Positions 35,980 to 45,784 of a DNA stretch of 64,000 nucleotides are shown one piece after another (position 1 is the stretch's first letter; each line of letters begins with the position of its first letter). Under the pieces are notes generated by a model. The model was not told the origin of the DNA. It did not search any database and saw nothing but the letters and a program-made list of their open reading frames with translations. Origin of the DNA: Cepaea nemoralis (taxonomy: Eukaryota; Mollusca; Gastropoda; Stylommatophora; Helicidae); contig JACEFZ010011711.1 in NCBI GenBank assembly GCA_014155875.1, positions 224,352 through 288,351 of the forward strand. Direction: 5' to 3'. The translations under genes and the position numbers were made by a program.

Positions 35980-36499
35980 CAATATGGGTCTAGAACCACA
36001 TCACTGCCCGAGTGTCGATTGTCCTATAACAATATGGGTCTAGAACCACATCACTGCCCGAGTGTCGATTGTCCTATAACAATATGGATCTAGAACCACA
36101 TCACTGCCCGAGTGTCGATTGTCCTATAACAATATGCGTCTAGAACCACATCACTGCTCGAGTCTCGGTTGTCCTATAACAATATGCGTCTAGAACCACA
36201 TCACTGCCCGAGTGTCGATTGTCCTATAACAATATGCGTCTAGAACCACATCACTGCTCGAGTCTCGGTTGTCCTATAACAATATGCGTCTATAACCACA
36301 TCACTGCCCGAGTGTCGATTGTCCTATAACAATATGCGTCTAGAACCACATCAGTGCCCGAGTGTAGATTGTCCTATAACAATATGGGTCTAGAACCACA
36401 TCACTGCCCGAGTGTCGATTGTCCTATAACAATATGGGTCTACAACCACTTCAATGCCCGAATGTCGATTGTCCTATAACAATATGGGTCTAGAACCAC
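35980..36499. repeat. Minisatellite, unit 50 bp, about 10 copies (copy A)
   Basis: Units begin ACAATATGGGTCTAGAACCA and end TTGTCCTATA. Copies here are more varied (ATGCGTC, GCTCGAGTCTCGG) than most copies of the same unit at 59819-61223. Confidence 0.96.
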
Positions 36500-36514
36500 G
36501 GGCCCAGAATGTCC

Positions 36515-37195
36515 AAAAGCGTGCACAAGGCTCCTTTACTTTCTCACTTTACTATGTCATATAAACAAGGTCCTTTACTGGCTCACTTTACTGCAGTGTT
36601 TCCCAACGTGGGGCCCACGCCCCACAGGGGGGCAATTTGACTGTTAAGGGGGGCAATTCGAAAATGGAAGAAATCGGCTGAATATAACAAAACAGGGAGA
36701 CTTGAGACTTAAGTTAACTAAATTGGAACCTGACATAAGATCTCTTTGCAGCAAGCATCAAGCTCAAGGATCTCACTAAATTTAAATAATAAATAATTAC
36801 TAATAATTAAAATAATATAGAAAAATCTTTCATTAAAATTATTTTGTACTTGAATTTCAGTTCTCCATTATATGTTTTGAAAATTTACTTACTGTGTTTG
36901 CTCAAAAATTACCTAGTGATTTCTTCCTAAAACCTATCATTAAAGTTTCTTTAGTGAACATTTCAATTTTTGAATATTAAAATAATGTATATGTTGAGGG
37001 GGGGGGGGGCATGGGGCGGGGGAGGGGGGCAATATGAATTTTAGAAAGGCTTAAGTGGAGCACGGTACAAAATAGGTTGGGAAACACTGCTTTACTGTCT
37101 CATATAAACAAAGTGCTTTACTGGCACACTTTACTATGTCATATAAACAAGCTCCTTTACTGACTCACTTTACTATGTCAAAAATAAGGTCCTTC
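36515..37195. repeat. Minisatellite, unit about 40 bp, interrupted by two elements
   Basis: Copies of CTCACTTTACTATGTCATAT followed by AAACAAGGTCCTTTACTGG occur at 36515-36593 and 37090-37195, with a diverged copy after the SINE at about 37425-37465. The hAT miniature element at 36594-37089 and the SINE at 37190-37425 lie within the array. Confidence 0.8.
36594..37089. mobile_element. Non-autonomous hAT-type element (MITE), 496 bp
   Basis: Terminal inverted repeats CAGTGTTTCCCAAC / GTTGGGAAACACTG are exact over 14 bp. An 8-bp target duplication CTTTACTG flanks the element (36586-36593 and 37090-37097), the hallmark length of the hAT superfamily. Sub-terminal G-rich blocks (GGGGGGCAA) are present on both sides. 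There is no transposase frame, so it would depend on an enzyme made elsewhere. Confidence 0.9.
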
Positions 37196-37425
37196 TTTCA
37201 TATCCCTTACAGGACGTTGCAGTCAACATCAGCATTTTTCTGATGCTGTAGATGTACTAGGCAAGATTAAGCTCAGTAGTTTGCCATTGATTTCTGAGCG
37301 ACCAGCTCACATACCCCTAAGTTACCAACACGGCGAGAACAGCTACCGATTCTCGCGCAGGTTACGTTACTCAAGAGAATATACGGGGTTACGGAGAAAG
37401 ACGTAAACGCCTAAGCCAGGGAGAC
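37190..37425 (-). mobile_element. SINE, tRNA-derived family, inside the 40-bp array
   Basis: Same body blocks as 17201 and 18236. On the minus strand these are CTTTCTCCGTAACCCCGTAT, GAGAATCGGTAGC.GTTC, GAGC.GGTCGCTCAGAAA and GATGTTGACTGCAACGTCCT. Head near 37425, tail near 37190. Exact ends are uncertain because the surrounding array is repetitive. Confidence 0.8.
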
Positions 37426-37496
37426 TTTACTTTTTCATTTTATTAAGCCATATAAACAAGGCCTCTATTACACGCTTTAAGGCACATAGCGTTGCT

Positions 37497-37805
37497 AGAC
37501 TAGACACATGTTTGTATAGGCCAGACACATGTTTGTATAGACCAGACACATGTTTGTATAGACCAGACACATGTTTGTATAGACCAGACACATGTTTGTA
37601 TAGACCAGACACATGTTTGTATAGACCAGACACATGTTTGTATAGACCAGACACATGTTTGTATAGACCAGACACATGTTTGTATAGACCAGACACATGT
37701 TTGTATAGACCAGACACATGTTTGTATAGACCAGACACATGTTTGTATAGACCAGATACATGTTTGTATAGACCAGACACATGTTTGTATAGACCAGACA
37801 CAGAC
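37497..37805. repeat. Minisatellite, unit 21 bp, about 14-15 copies
   Basis: Units of ACCAGACACATGTTTGTATA plus one G, almost perfect. Because 21 is a multiple of three, open frames with 7-residue repeats (for example KHVSGLY) occur on both strands. The minus-strand frame 37954-37427 also has about 50 non-repeat N-terminal residues of no recognised family. Confidence 0.97.
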
Positions 37806-37809
37806 ACAT

Positions 37810-38465
37810 TCATAGAATCTCCCAGCAGAAAACACGAAATGGAAACCCATTTGGCATACTTATTCTTCTCCGTTTGGTACACACGTGAAAACAACACTTC
37901 ACCAGCTTTCATGTCAACAACATCCATATCACAAGGGGTTGTGTTTTTCGACACAGCTTAACTCCAACACACAGGAGTAGCTGAATCTTGATCCAGACTT
38001 TGTTTGTATTGGACAAGAAAGCTCAGATGCTCGTTTTCCGAAAGAAATAATGAAATAGATGCCACGTAGAGTCTATCAACCGGAGCTGTGAATATCCCGC
38101 TGTCTGCATTAAAGTTCTCGCCAACATTGCAATTCACTAGCTCATACTGTCTTATAATTTTGTCAGCAACTTTTTATTTAATAGACGTCCGAGCAGAAAA
38201 TCCACATCTAGTTCCTGGAGATTTCACTTCTGTAAAAGAAGTTTGATGTTGGGTTCAAGATGGCGGTGTAAACCGCGTCGCTTGATTCAGAGATTAATTA
38301 TGTGTTCTGTGCGTGTTTCGTAAGATGAATTTGTTCAAATAAGGATGAACCTACGACAGGTGCAGCAAACCGGTAGGGAATTTATTTGTTCAAGAACTAT
38401 TGCTCGAGAATTATGGAGGAAATTGACAGAAAAACGCAACTCTATCAGCAAATAAAGACAACAAC
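37810..38465. other. Unassigned; possible 5' leader of the following LINE
   Basis: No conserved protein is recognised. GGTTCAAGATGGCGG near 38252 could belong to the 5' untranslated region of the LINE that starts near 38470, but no boundary or target duplication was found. Confidence 0.35.
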
Positions 38466-38469
38466 TGCT

Positions 38470-41290
38470 AAATTTCGAAATACTTCAAATAGAAAGGAGA
38501 TTTTCGCGACTTGGAATGTTACTGGTCTAGGATATAAGGAACCAGCTCTTGTAGAGTTTATGAAACAATCAAATATTCAATTATTAGGACTCGCAGACAC
38601 CTAGGAAAAAGGGGCATAACACGAAACGAACACATGAAGGTTACGTTCTTATATGGTGTGGCGTCGATCAGCGAGCTACAGCTAAACATAGAGTGGGTTT
38701 TTTGTTTCATCCAGACAAAGCAAAAGCCATTATCAACACTAAATTTATATCTGAAAGGATAATACTAGTACAGATCAAAGAAGGAAATAGAACAACAACT
38801 TTTATACAAACATACGCCCCATGTAACGACACTTATAGCGACGAAGACAAAGACGAATATTTTGATAAACTTGCAGACCCGCTAAATAATGTCAAGGAGA
38901 CAGATGAACTAGTTGTTATGGGTGATTTTAACGGACGAATAGGCACACAAAGAACACCGTGGGATGATTGCATGGTCACCATCTACTCAACATATGCTCC
39001 GAACATGAAGTAATAATAGCACATACTTTTTTCAACATCGTCGTAGCCACACCAAAACCTGGTATAAATGGAATGACATAGACCAAGCATCTCAAATTGA
39101 CTTTATTCTAATTAGGAAATCAGACAGAAGACTAATATTAGATTCAAGAGCACTCCCAAATACAAATGTTGATACTGATCACAAACCAGTCATAATAAAA
39201 AAAAGATTTCACCACACACGAAAATAAGAAACAAAAAGGTAACAATACATGTTATCAATTATAGGTAGCTTCAGGAAAATACGGTTAAAGACGAATTCAA
39301 TCAAGAAATCAAAAACCTACATAAGAACATCCCTGATGACCACTCAAGCGTAGATAAGGAATGGACATGATTCAAGGCTGCCATTCTCGACACACTGGAG
39401 AATAAATGTGGAACAAAGAAAGTAGGGCAGGACAAAATATTAAGAACAGCCTGGTGGAACAACGAAGATAAAGATAGCATATCCAAAAAGAAGGTAGCAT
39501 TCAAAAATTGGATCACAACTAAATCTGAACAGGACTATAGTACTTATAGAATAGCACGACGTAATGTCAAACGAACAATTAGAGCATCTAAAGATGAATC
39601 CTGGAGAATATACGGTGAACAGATGGCGACCCTTAACAAAGACTGCCCAAGAGAATTTTATAAACGTGTCTCCACAATGAGAAACAGAGATGCATGCTAA
39701 AACCCAACCACCATCATTAACAAAAAAAGAGGCATAACGATATTTAATCCACAATAAAGACTAGCAAGGTGGGCAGAATACTTTCAAGAACTACTTAACC
39801 TCACACATAACATATAAAACCTCACTTTTGTGCCTAAATGCCATGGACAGCAAGAACCAAATTTCATACCTGCAGAAGTCAAAGCAGTTATACAGAAAAG
39901 TCCTAAAAACAAATCACCTGGTCCAGATGGATGAACCACAGAAGCTATTCAGGCTCTGGGGAAAAAGGAGTTAAATGGCTAACAAGACGTTTTAATATAG
40001 CATGGGATGAAAGAAAAGTCCCATATGATTGGCAACAGTCAATAATAGTACCAATATGGAAAAAGAAAGGCAATATTATAGAGTGCGAAACATACAGAGG
40101 TATACACTCCTGAGCCATATAGGGAAAATGTATGCAAAACTTTTGGAACAAAGAGCCAGACCAATAGTTGAACAACAGTTAAGCAAAGCACAATACGGTT
40201 TTCGGAAAGGTAAAAGTTGCACTGATGCATTATTTACACTTAGACAAATATGTGAAAAAACTATCGAATATAGTTACCAGCAGAATATTGTGTTTGTAGA
40301 TCAGGAAAAGGCTTTCGATAGAGTAGACTGATACAAATTATGGACCATCTTTGAAGACTATGGGATACAAGGGCAACTGCTAGAAAACATCATAGCCATG
40401 TACCACTCGAGCCAAAGTGCAGTAAGAACACAATAAGGTATATCAGATATGTTCACAGTCAATACAGGAGTGAGGCAGGGATGTGTGCTCTCTCCACTGC
40501 TATTCAATACCTACATGGGCAGAATTTCTCGACACAACAGATTCAGATAATTTAGACCTCTTTACTCCAGATGAAACAACTGACCCACAGGAAATAAATG
40601 AACTTCTATTTGCAGACAATCAGTGCCTGTTTTACAGCGATGAAGGCAGACTACAAAATCATATTTCTAATCTGAGTTCAACCTGCAGCAGATACACTAT
40701 GAGTATAAACACAGCCAAAACCGAAGTAATGCAAGCTAGCAGATCGCCAGGCCCAAACTGAAGCATCCAAACATACCCAATTTCCGCAAAACGACAGATA
40801 ATAAACATCATATTCACACCAACCCTGTGCTAAAAATCTCAAACCTAGACTTTATCCAAATTACACCTTCGCGAAATCAACACCTGCGAAATGAGATGCT
40901 TGAGGAGAGCTGCCAACTTAACAATCCGAGACCGAGTAAGAAATGCTATTATCAGACACTGTGGAATCAACACCTTGTGCCACATTTATTGAAAGACAGA
41001 AGATCAAGTGGTTTGGCCATGTCGTTAGAATGCAACATCAGCAACTACCATCACTGGCAGTACATCAAAGATCATCTGCGACGAAACCACGAGAACGTCC
41101 AAGAAGAAAATGGATTGACGACATCAGAGACATTGTACAACCACACGGAATGACACTATCCAGTGCCGTCCACCGGCGCTGGAACGCAAATTAATCCTCC
41201 CCCCGACGCTTGACAGCAGAAGTGGAAGATGATGATGATGATGATGATGATGATGAAGATGAAGATGATGATGATGATGAAAAGAATCAA
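38470..41290 (+). pseudogene. LINE ORF2 with endonuclease and RT, nearly complete, catalytic FADD changed
   Basis: The plus strand encodes an endonuclease N-terminus (TWNVTGLGYKEPALVEFM, 38510), VVMGDFNGRIG (about 38915), SQIDFILIRKS (about 39100) and DTDHKPVIIK (about 39175). A linker (39300-39900) leads to the RT: IIVPIWKKKGN (40050), QYGFRKGKSCTDALF (40190), IVFVDQEKAFDRVD (40285) and TGVRQGCVLSPLLFNTY (40470). The catalytic box reads LLFADN instead of FADD (about 40612), losing one Asp. After an internal deletion near 40760-40850 the C-terminus resumes (CEMRCLRRAANLTIRDRVRN, IKWFGHVVRM, PRRKWIDDI) and ends near 41194, followed by a (GAT)n tail. There are many stops and frameshifts, so it is inactive. 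Confidence 0.9.
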
Positions 41291-41523
41291 CGCAAGTGTT
41301 CTCCTCCTTTTAATCTCTGGTTAAAAACAAAACTACAATGGTTAACTATATTAATGCTAACTATCATCATCAACATAGTCATCAATTGACTTGCCAGGCG
41401 GCTTGGGTATGAGTGAAAATACTTCTCCACATTTCGCAACTATTGTCCCATGCTTTGATAAAAAGTCATCAAGAAACATCCAAATATGTCTTCCTTCACC
41501 TCTTTTCTCATTAACCTTTCCAG

Positions 41524-42729
41524 TTATTACAATATGTTCAAGGTATATAAGAGAGCATATTGAAACAACTGTATCCATTCATCTATCCGGTTGTTACATT
41601 ATGTTCAAGGTATATAAGAGGGCATATTGAAACAACTGTATCCATTCATCTATCCGGTTGTTACATTATGTTCAAGGTATATAAGAGGGCATATTGAAAC
41701 AACTGTATCCATTCATCTATCCGGTTGTTACATTATGTTCAAGGTATATAAGAGAGCATATTGAAACAACTGTATCCATTCATCTATCCGGTTGTTACAT
41801 TATGTTCAAGGTATATAAGAGGGCATATTGAAACAACTGTATCCATTCATCTATCCAGTTGTTACATTATGTTCAAGGTATATAAGAGAGCATATTGAAA
41901 CAACTGTATCCATTCATCTATCCAGTTGTTACATTATGTTCAAGGTATATAAGAGAGCATATTGAAACAACTGTATCCATTCATCTATCCAGTTGTTACA
42001 TTATGTTCAAGGTATATAAGAGAGCATATTGAAACAACTTTATCCATTCATCTATCCGGTTGTTACATTATGTTCAAGGTATATAAGAGAGCATATTGAA
42101 ACAACTTTATCCATTCATCTATCCAGTTGTTACATTATGTTCCAGGTATATAAGAGAGCATATTGAAACAACTTTATCCATTCATCTATCCGGTTGTTAC
42201 ATTATGTTCAAGGTATATAAGAGAGCATATTGAAACAACTTTATCCATTCATCTATCCGGTTGTTACATTATGTTCAAGGTATATAAGAGAGCATATTGA
42301 AACAACTTTATCCATTCATCTATCCGGTTGTTACATTATGTTCAAGGTATATAAGAAGAGGTGAACATGATGACGATGATGAAACATCTTTATTCATTCA
42401 TCTATCCAGTCGTTACATTTTGTTCAAGATATATAAGAGGGCATATTGAAACAACTTTATCCATTCATCTATCCAGTTGTTACATTATGTTCAAGGTATA
42501 TAAGAGGGCATATTGAAACAACTTTATCCATTCATCTATCCAGTTGTTACATTATGTTCAAGGTATATAAGAGAGCATGTTGAAACAACTTTATCCATTC
42601 ATCTATCTAGTTGTTACATAATGTTCAAGGTATATAAGAGAGCATGATGAAACAACTTTATCCATTCATCTATCCAGTTGTTACATTATGTTCCAGGTAT
42701 ATAAGAGAGCATGTTGAAACAACTTTATC
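41524..42729. repeat. Minisatellite, unit 67 bp, about 18 copies
   Basis: Units begin AACAACTGTATCCATTCATC and end GTATATAAGAGAGCATATTG. GTATCC in the left part changes to TTATCC in later copies. One unit near 42355 carries an extra GATGAACATGATG-like insertion. Each unit contains TATATAAG. Confidence 0.96.
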
Positions 42730-42869
42730 TTCTGCCCTTTATCCTCCATTGGAGCACAGGCCATAAAACTACCCATACCAGGCCGTCTGATATTTTACTG
42801 TCTCCTACAGCTCCCTCCATGTCCTACGTATTATTTATTTCTGTCTCTATCTTTTATGTTTGTCTATAT

Positions 42870-42958
42870 GTCGTGTGTGTGTATGTGTGTGTATTCGCGC
42901 GTGTATGTGTGTGTGTGTGTGTGTGTGTTCGTGTGTGTGTGTGTGTGTGTGTGTGTTC
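42870..42958. repeat. (GT)n microsatellite, interrupted
   Basis: A GT-rich run with TATGTG, TTCGCG and GTTCGT interruptions. Confidence 0.95.
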
Positions 42959-42959
42959 A

Positions 42960-43395
42960 ATATGATATCATCATCACCACGTGCCATGACGTTACCCTTG
43001 GGCGGTCATTTTTCGCCATCTTACACGATCACCAGAGTGGTGGATGAGCACTATGTTCGTATCTCGACCATGCCACGTGGTCAAGCCATCCACATAGTTA
43101 CTTCTCTGCCTTGCCCTTGTTCTTTTCCCCCTGCCAATTGTCACCAAGTTCTCTAGTTATCTCTTTTCATAACGTGCCAAACAAAATGTTGACTGCCTAC
43201 GTCTTCATCCATCCATCATTTCCATGCCGATAAGCGCGGTAGATCTTGATTTGCCATCTCACTCGATCACCAGGGTCGAGACAGAAATACGGAGCTGATC
43301 CTCGACTCTGGTGAGTCGAGGATCAGCTCCGTATTTCTGTCTCGACCGTGCCACGTGGCCAAGCCATCCAGTTATTTACTTCTAGGTCTTCCTCT
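42960..43395 (-). pseudogene. Two 3' ends of a LINE C-terminus, one disrupted by a hairpin
   Basis: On the minus strand the stretch near 43395-43350 reads RGRPRSK then MDGLATWHGRD in adjacent frames, a typical LINE C-terminus. A related copy lies at 43175-42965 and ends in a GATGATGAT-like tail. Both share GCCACGTGG and GGCTTGG.CC blocks. The second copy contains the 35-bp inverted repeat at 43274-43347. Confidence 0.6.
43274..43347. repeat. Perfect hairpin: 35-bp arms, 4-nt loop
   Basis: The left arm 43274-43308 (starting GGTCGAGACAGAAATACGG) is the exact reverse complement of 43313-43347. The loop is TGGT. The right arm matches the expected LINE 3' sequence and the left arm is an inverted duplicate of it. 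Confidence 0.97.
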
Positions 43396-45061
43396 TGGTC
43401 TGTTCGCAATGTACGCCGATGACCTGGTTCTATGGAGCACAAATGAACATGCATCAGCGGCCACCAGATTACTACAAAGAGCTGTAGATATATTTGTTGC
43501 ATGGGCAAATAGATGGTGTGTCAGCATAAACACTGACAAGTGCAGCACCACCCTATTTACCCTCTCTCCAAAACAAAAGGCAGGGACCATCCAGATAAAT
43601 GGAACACCCCTAAGAGAAGATAAAGAACCAACATACCTTGGAGTAACATTTGATGGCAGGCTGACATGGAGAAAGCACATCAACAAAGCAGTAGCAAAAG
43701 CCAGAAGGTAAATAGCCATCCTGAGAAAGCTAAGTGGAACCACATGGGGAGCCAGTGGGAAAATACTTAGCAAAGTTTATCAACAGAGCATACGACCATA
43801 CCTGGAATACGGGTCAACTGCGTGGTGTTCGGCATCAAAAACCACACTACAAGAGCTGGACAAAGTGCAAAATCAAGCACTTAGAGTCACCACGGGAGGG
43901 ATGAGATCAACCCCTATAGTGGAAATGGAGAAGATGGGGAGGACACAAGCACTGAGTGAGCGCAGAGATACGAAAACGCTAATACAGATAGAAAAGTTCC
44001 TCAGCTTGCCAGGCCACCCTATGAAGAACAGATTTGAAAACCTAGCTATGGGGCGGTTGAAAAGAAGTAGTTTTATCCACCAGGCCAAACGACTCTGCAG
44101 ATAAACCACCTATCTGCCCACAGTTGGTATACCCCTAACAACTATTCCAGAGCGAACTCCATGGAAAGATGAGCATAGACTATCATTACAAATCCAGACA
44201 AAAGTGAGAGGAATGTTTGACAAGGAAGAACAGTACAGTGTGCGGCGCAGAACAGCCGCTCTCAGCTTCCTTGATGAACAATACCCAAAGGACCTCTGGA
44301 TCCGAGTCTACACAGATGGGTCAGCACAAAATGCTGTTCGAAATGGAGGAGCGGGAGTGTACATAGAATACCCAAATAATACCAGGGACATCTCTAGAGT
44401 ACCGACAGGAAAGTACTGCCATAACTACGATGCTGAAATTGAGGCAATCAAGATAGCAACAGAGAAATTACTAAATACCAGCAATGGTACACAACCTGTG
44501 GTGCTATTGACAGATGCAAAATCAGTACTCGAGGCGCTCCTGTCTGGGAAATTGCCAGTACTAAGGACACTACTTTCTGAACTTAGCAGTCAGCATAAGG
44601 TCACCATACAGTGGATACCATCCCACTGTGGAGTACCCGGAAACGACAGAGCTGATCAATTGGCTAAGGAAGGAGCCAAAGAAGAACAGCCTAATGTGCC
44701 CGTTACATACCACCAAAAGAAAAGATTGATCAAATCAGTCAGAAAGCCACCAAAACCTGCTCAAGATGACTACCACGTTATGGATAGACCAGAACAAGTC
44801 AATATTCTGCGCCTCAGAACAGGGCACAGTAGATTGCGCAACCACATGTATACAAAATGCAAGATTGGTGAAACAGCCATGTGCACATGTGGATTAGCGT
44901 CGCAGACAGCAGAGAACATACTCCAAGACTGCCCAAAATATAACATATCTAGGCAAACCTTCTGGCCTAGAGAGACGAGAGTGGAAAATAAACTCTATGG
45001 ACCGCTGTGTGAACTGAAAAAGACAGTTCAATTCATACAAGAGACAGAATTGCAGTTATAG
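43396..45061 (+). pseudogene. I-like LINE: RT from catalytic box onward plus complete RNase H
   Basis: The plus strand starts inside the RT palm at FAMYADDLVLW (43400-43430), then INTDKCSTTLF, YLGVTFDGRLTWRKHI, a stop near 43710, and YLEYGSTAWC with QNQALRVTTGGM (43805-43900). A second stop at about 44104 precedes an open frame of 285 codons (44204-45061). This holds a complete RNase H domain with YTDGS (44309), DAEIEAIKIA, LLTDAKSVLEALL and WIPSHCGVPGNDRADQLAKEGA, so all catalytic acidic residues and the His are present. The C-terminus has TGHSRLRNHMYTKCKIGET and a CTCG..SQTAENILQDCP cysteine/histidine-like segment. The element is 5'-truncated before the YADD box and ends in a GAA-rich tail. 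Confidence 0.9.
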
Positions 45062-45065
45062 ACAT

Positions 45066-45440
45066 ATTTCAAGCGAACGAAAGAAGAAGAAGAACATAGA
45101 TCAAGAACAGAAAAGGACAAATAAACATATATTGTATCCAGAGATCAAGAACAGAACAGGATAAGTAAACAGACATTATACCACAGAGATCAAGAACAGA
45201 ACCGGACAAGTTAACAGACATTGTATCACAGAGATCAAGAACAGACAGGACAAGTAAATATATATTGTATTACAGAGATGAAGAACAGAACAAATAAACA
45301 AATATTGTATCACAGAGATCAAGAACAGAAAAGGACAAGTAAACAGACATTATATCACAGAGATCAAGAACAGAACAGGACAAGTAAACATATATTGTAT
45401 CACAGAGATCAAGAACATAATAGAACAAGAACATCACCAT
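45066..45440. repeat. Minisatellite, unit about 44-45 bp
   Basis: About eight copies of a unit starting AGATCAAGAACAGAACAGGA and continuing CAAGTAAACAGACATTGTAT. The array begins immediately after the 3' end of the LINE, whose GAAGAAGAAGAACATAGATCAAG tail grades into the first unit. Confidence 0.93.
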
Positions 45441-45459
45441 TAATAACATGCAGGTGATA

Positions 45460-45725
45460 AGCATGGCCGAATGGATATTAGCATTTTCTTTGAACTTCCG
45501 ATGTCTGATAAAGTGGTAGCGGGTTCAACCCCTACACAAGTGACTTTGCCTAAAGTGTTAAATTCTCATCCTTGACTTGAAGACATAACTAACAAGCACA
45601 ACCGAAGACGTAGTGGTTTTGAATGATGGCGAGGGAAATTGGTAATAGGAAAAGCTAACCCACACATAAATAAGTCCACCTTAGACTGCTCTCGGGTTCA
45701 CTGCGAGCGAACTTATGAAAACATA
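45460..45725 (+). mobile_element. tRNA-Ser/Leu-like SINE (second family)
   Basis: TGGCCGAATGG (45468) is a perfect A-box fit and GGTTCAACCCC (45523) a perfect B-box fit. Their spacing matches a class II tRNA with a long variable arm. Acceptor-stem pairing is absent and the downstream 200 bp is unrelated to the tail of the five-copy SINE. Likely a separate tRNA-derived SINE rather than a tRNA gene. The 3' boundary is uncertain. Confidence 0.6.
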
Positions 45726-45784
45726 ACATGAAGAACTTCTTGTGAAATAAACACTCGTCATTGAAGATGATAAACATAATTCTT

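Noticed and set aside
37427..37954. 175-codon frame with 14 KHVSGLY repeats, resembling a repeat-domain protein
   Set aside because: A 21-bp perfect minisatellite opens frames in several phases on both strands. The 50 non-repeat residues match nothing I recognise.
45460..45540. Functional tRNA-Ser gene
   Set aside because: The A and B boxes fit, but the acceptor stem cannot pair and no intact cloverleaf could be drawn by eye. A SINE head is more likely.
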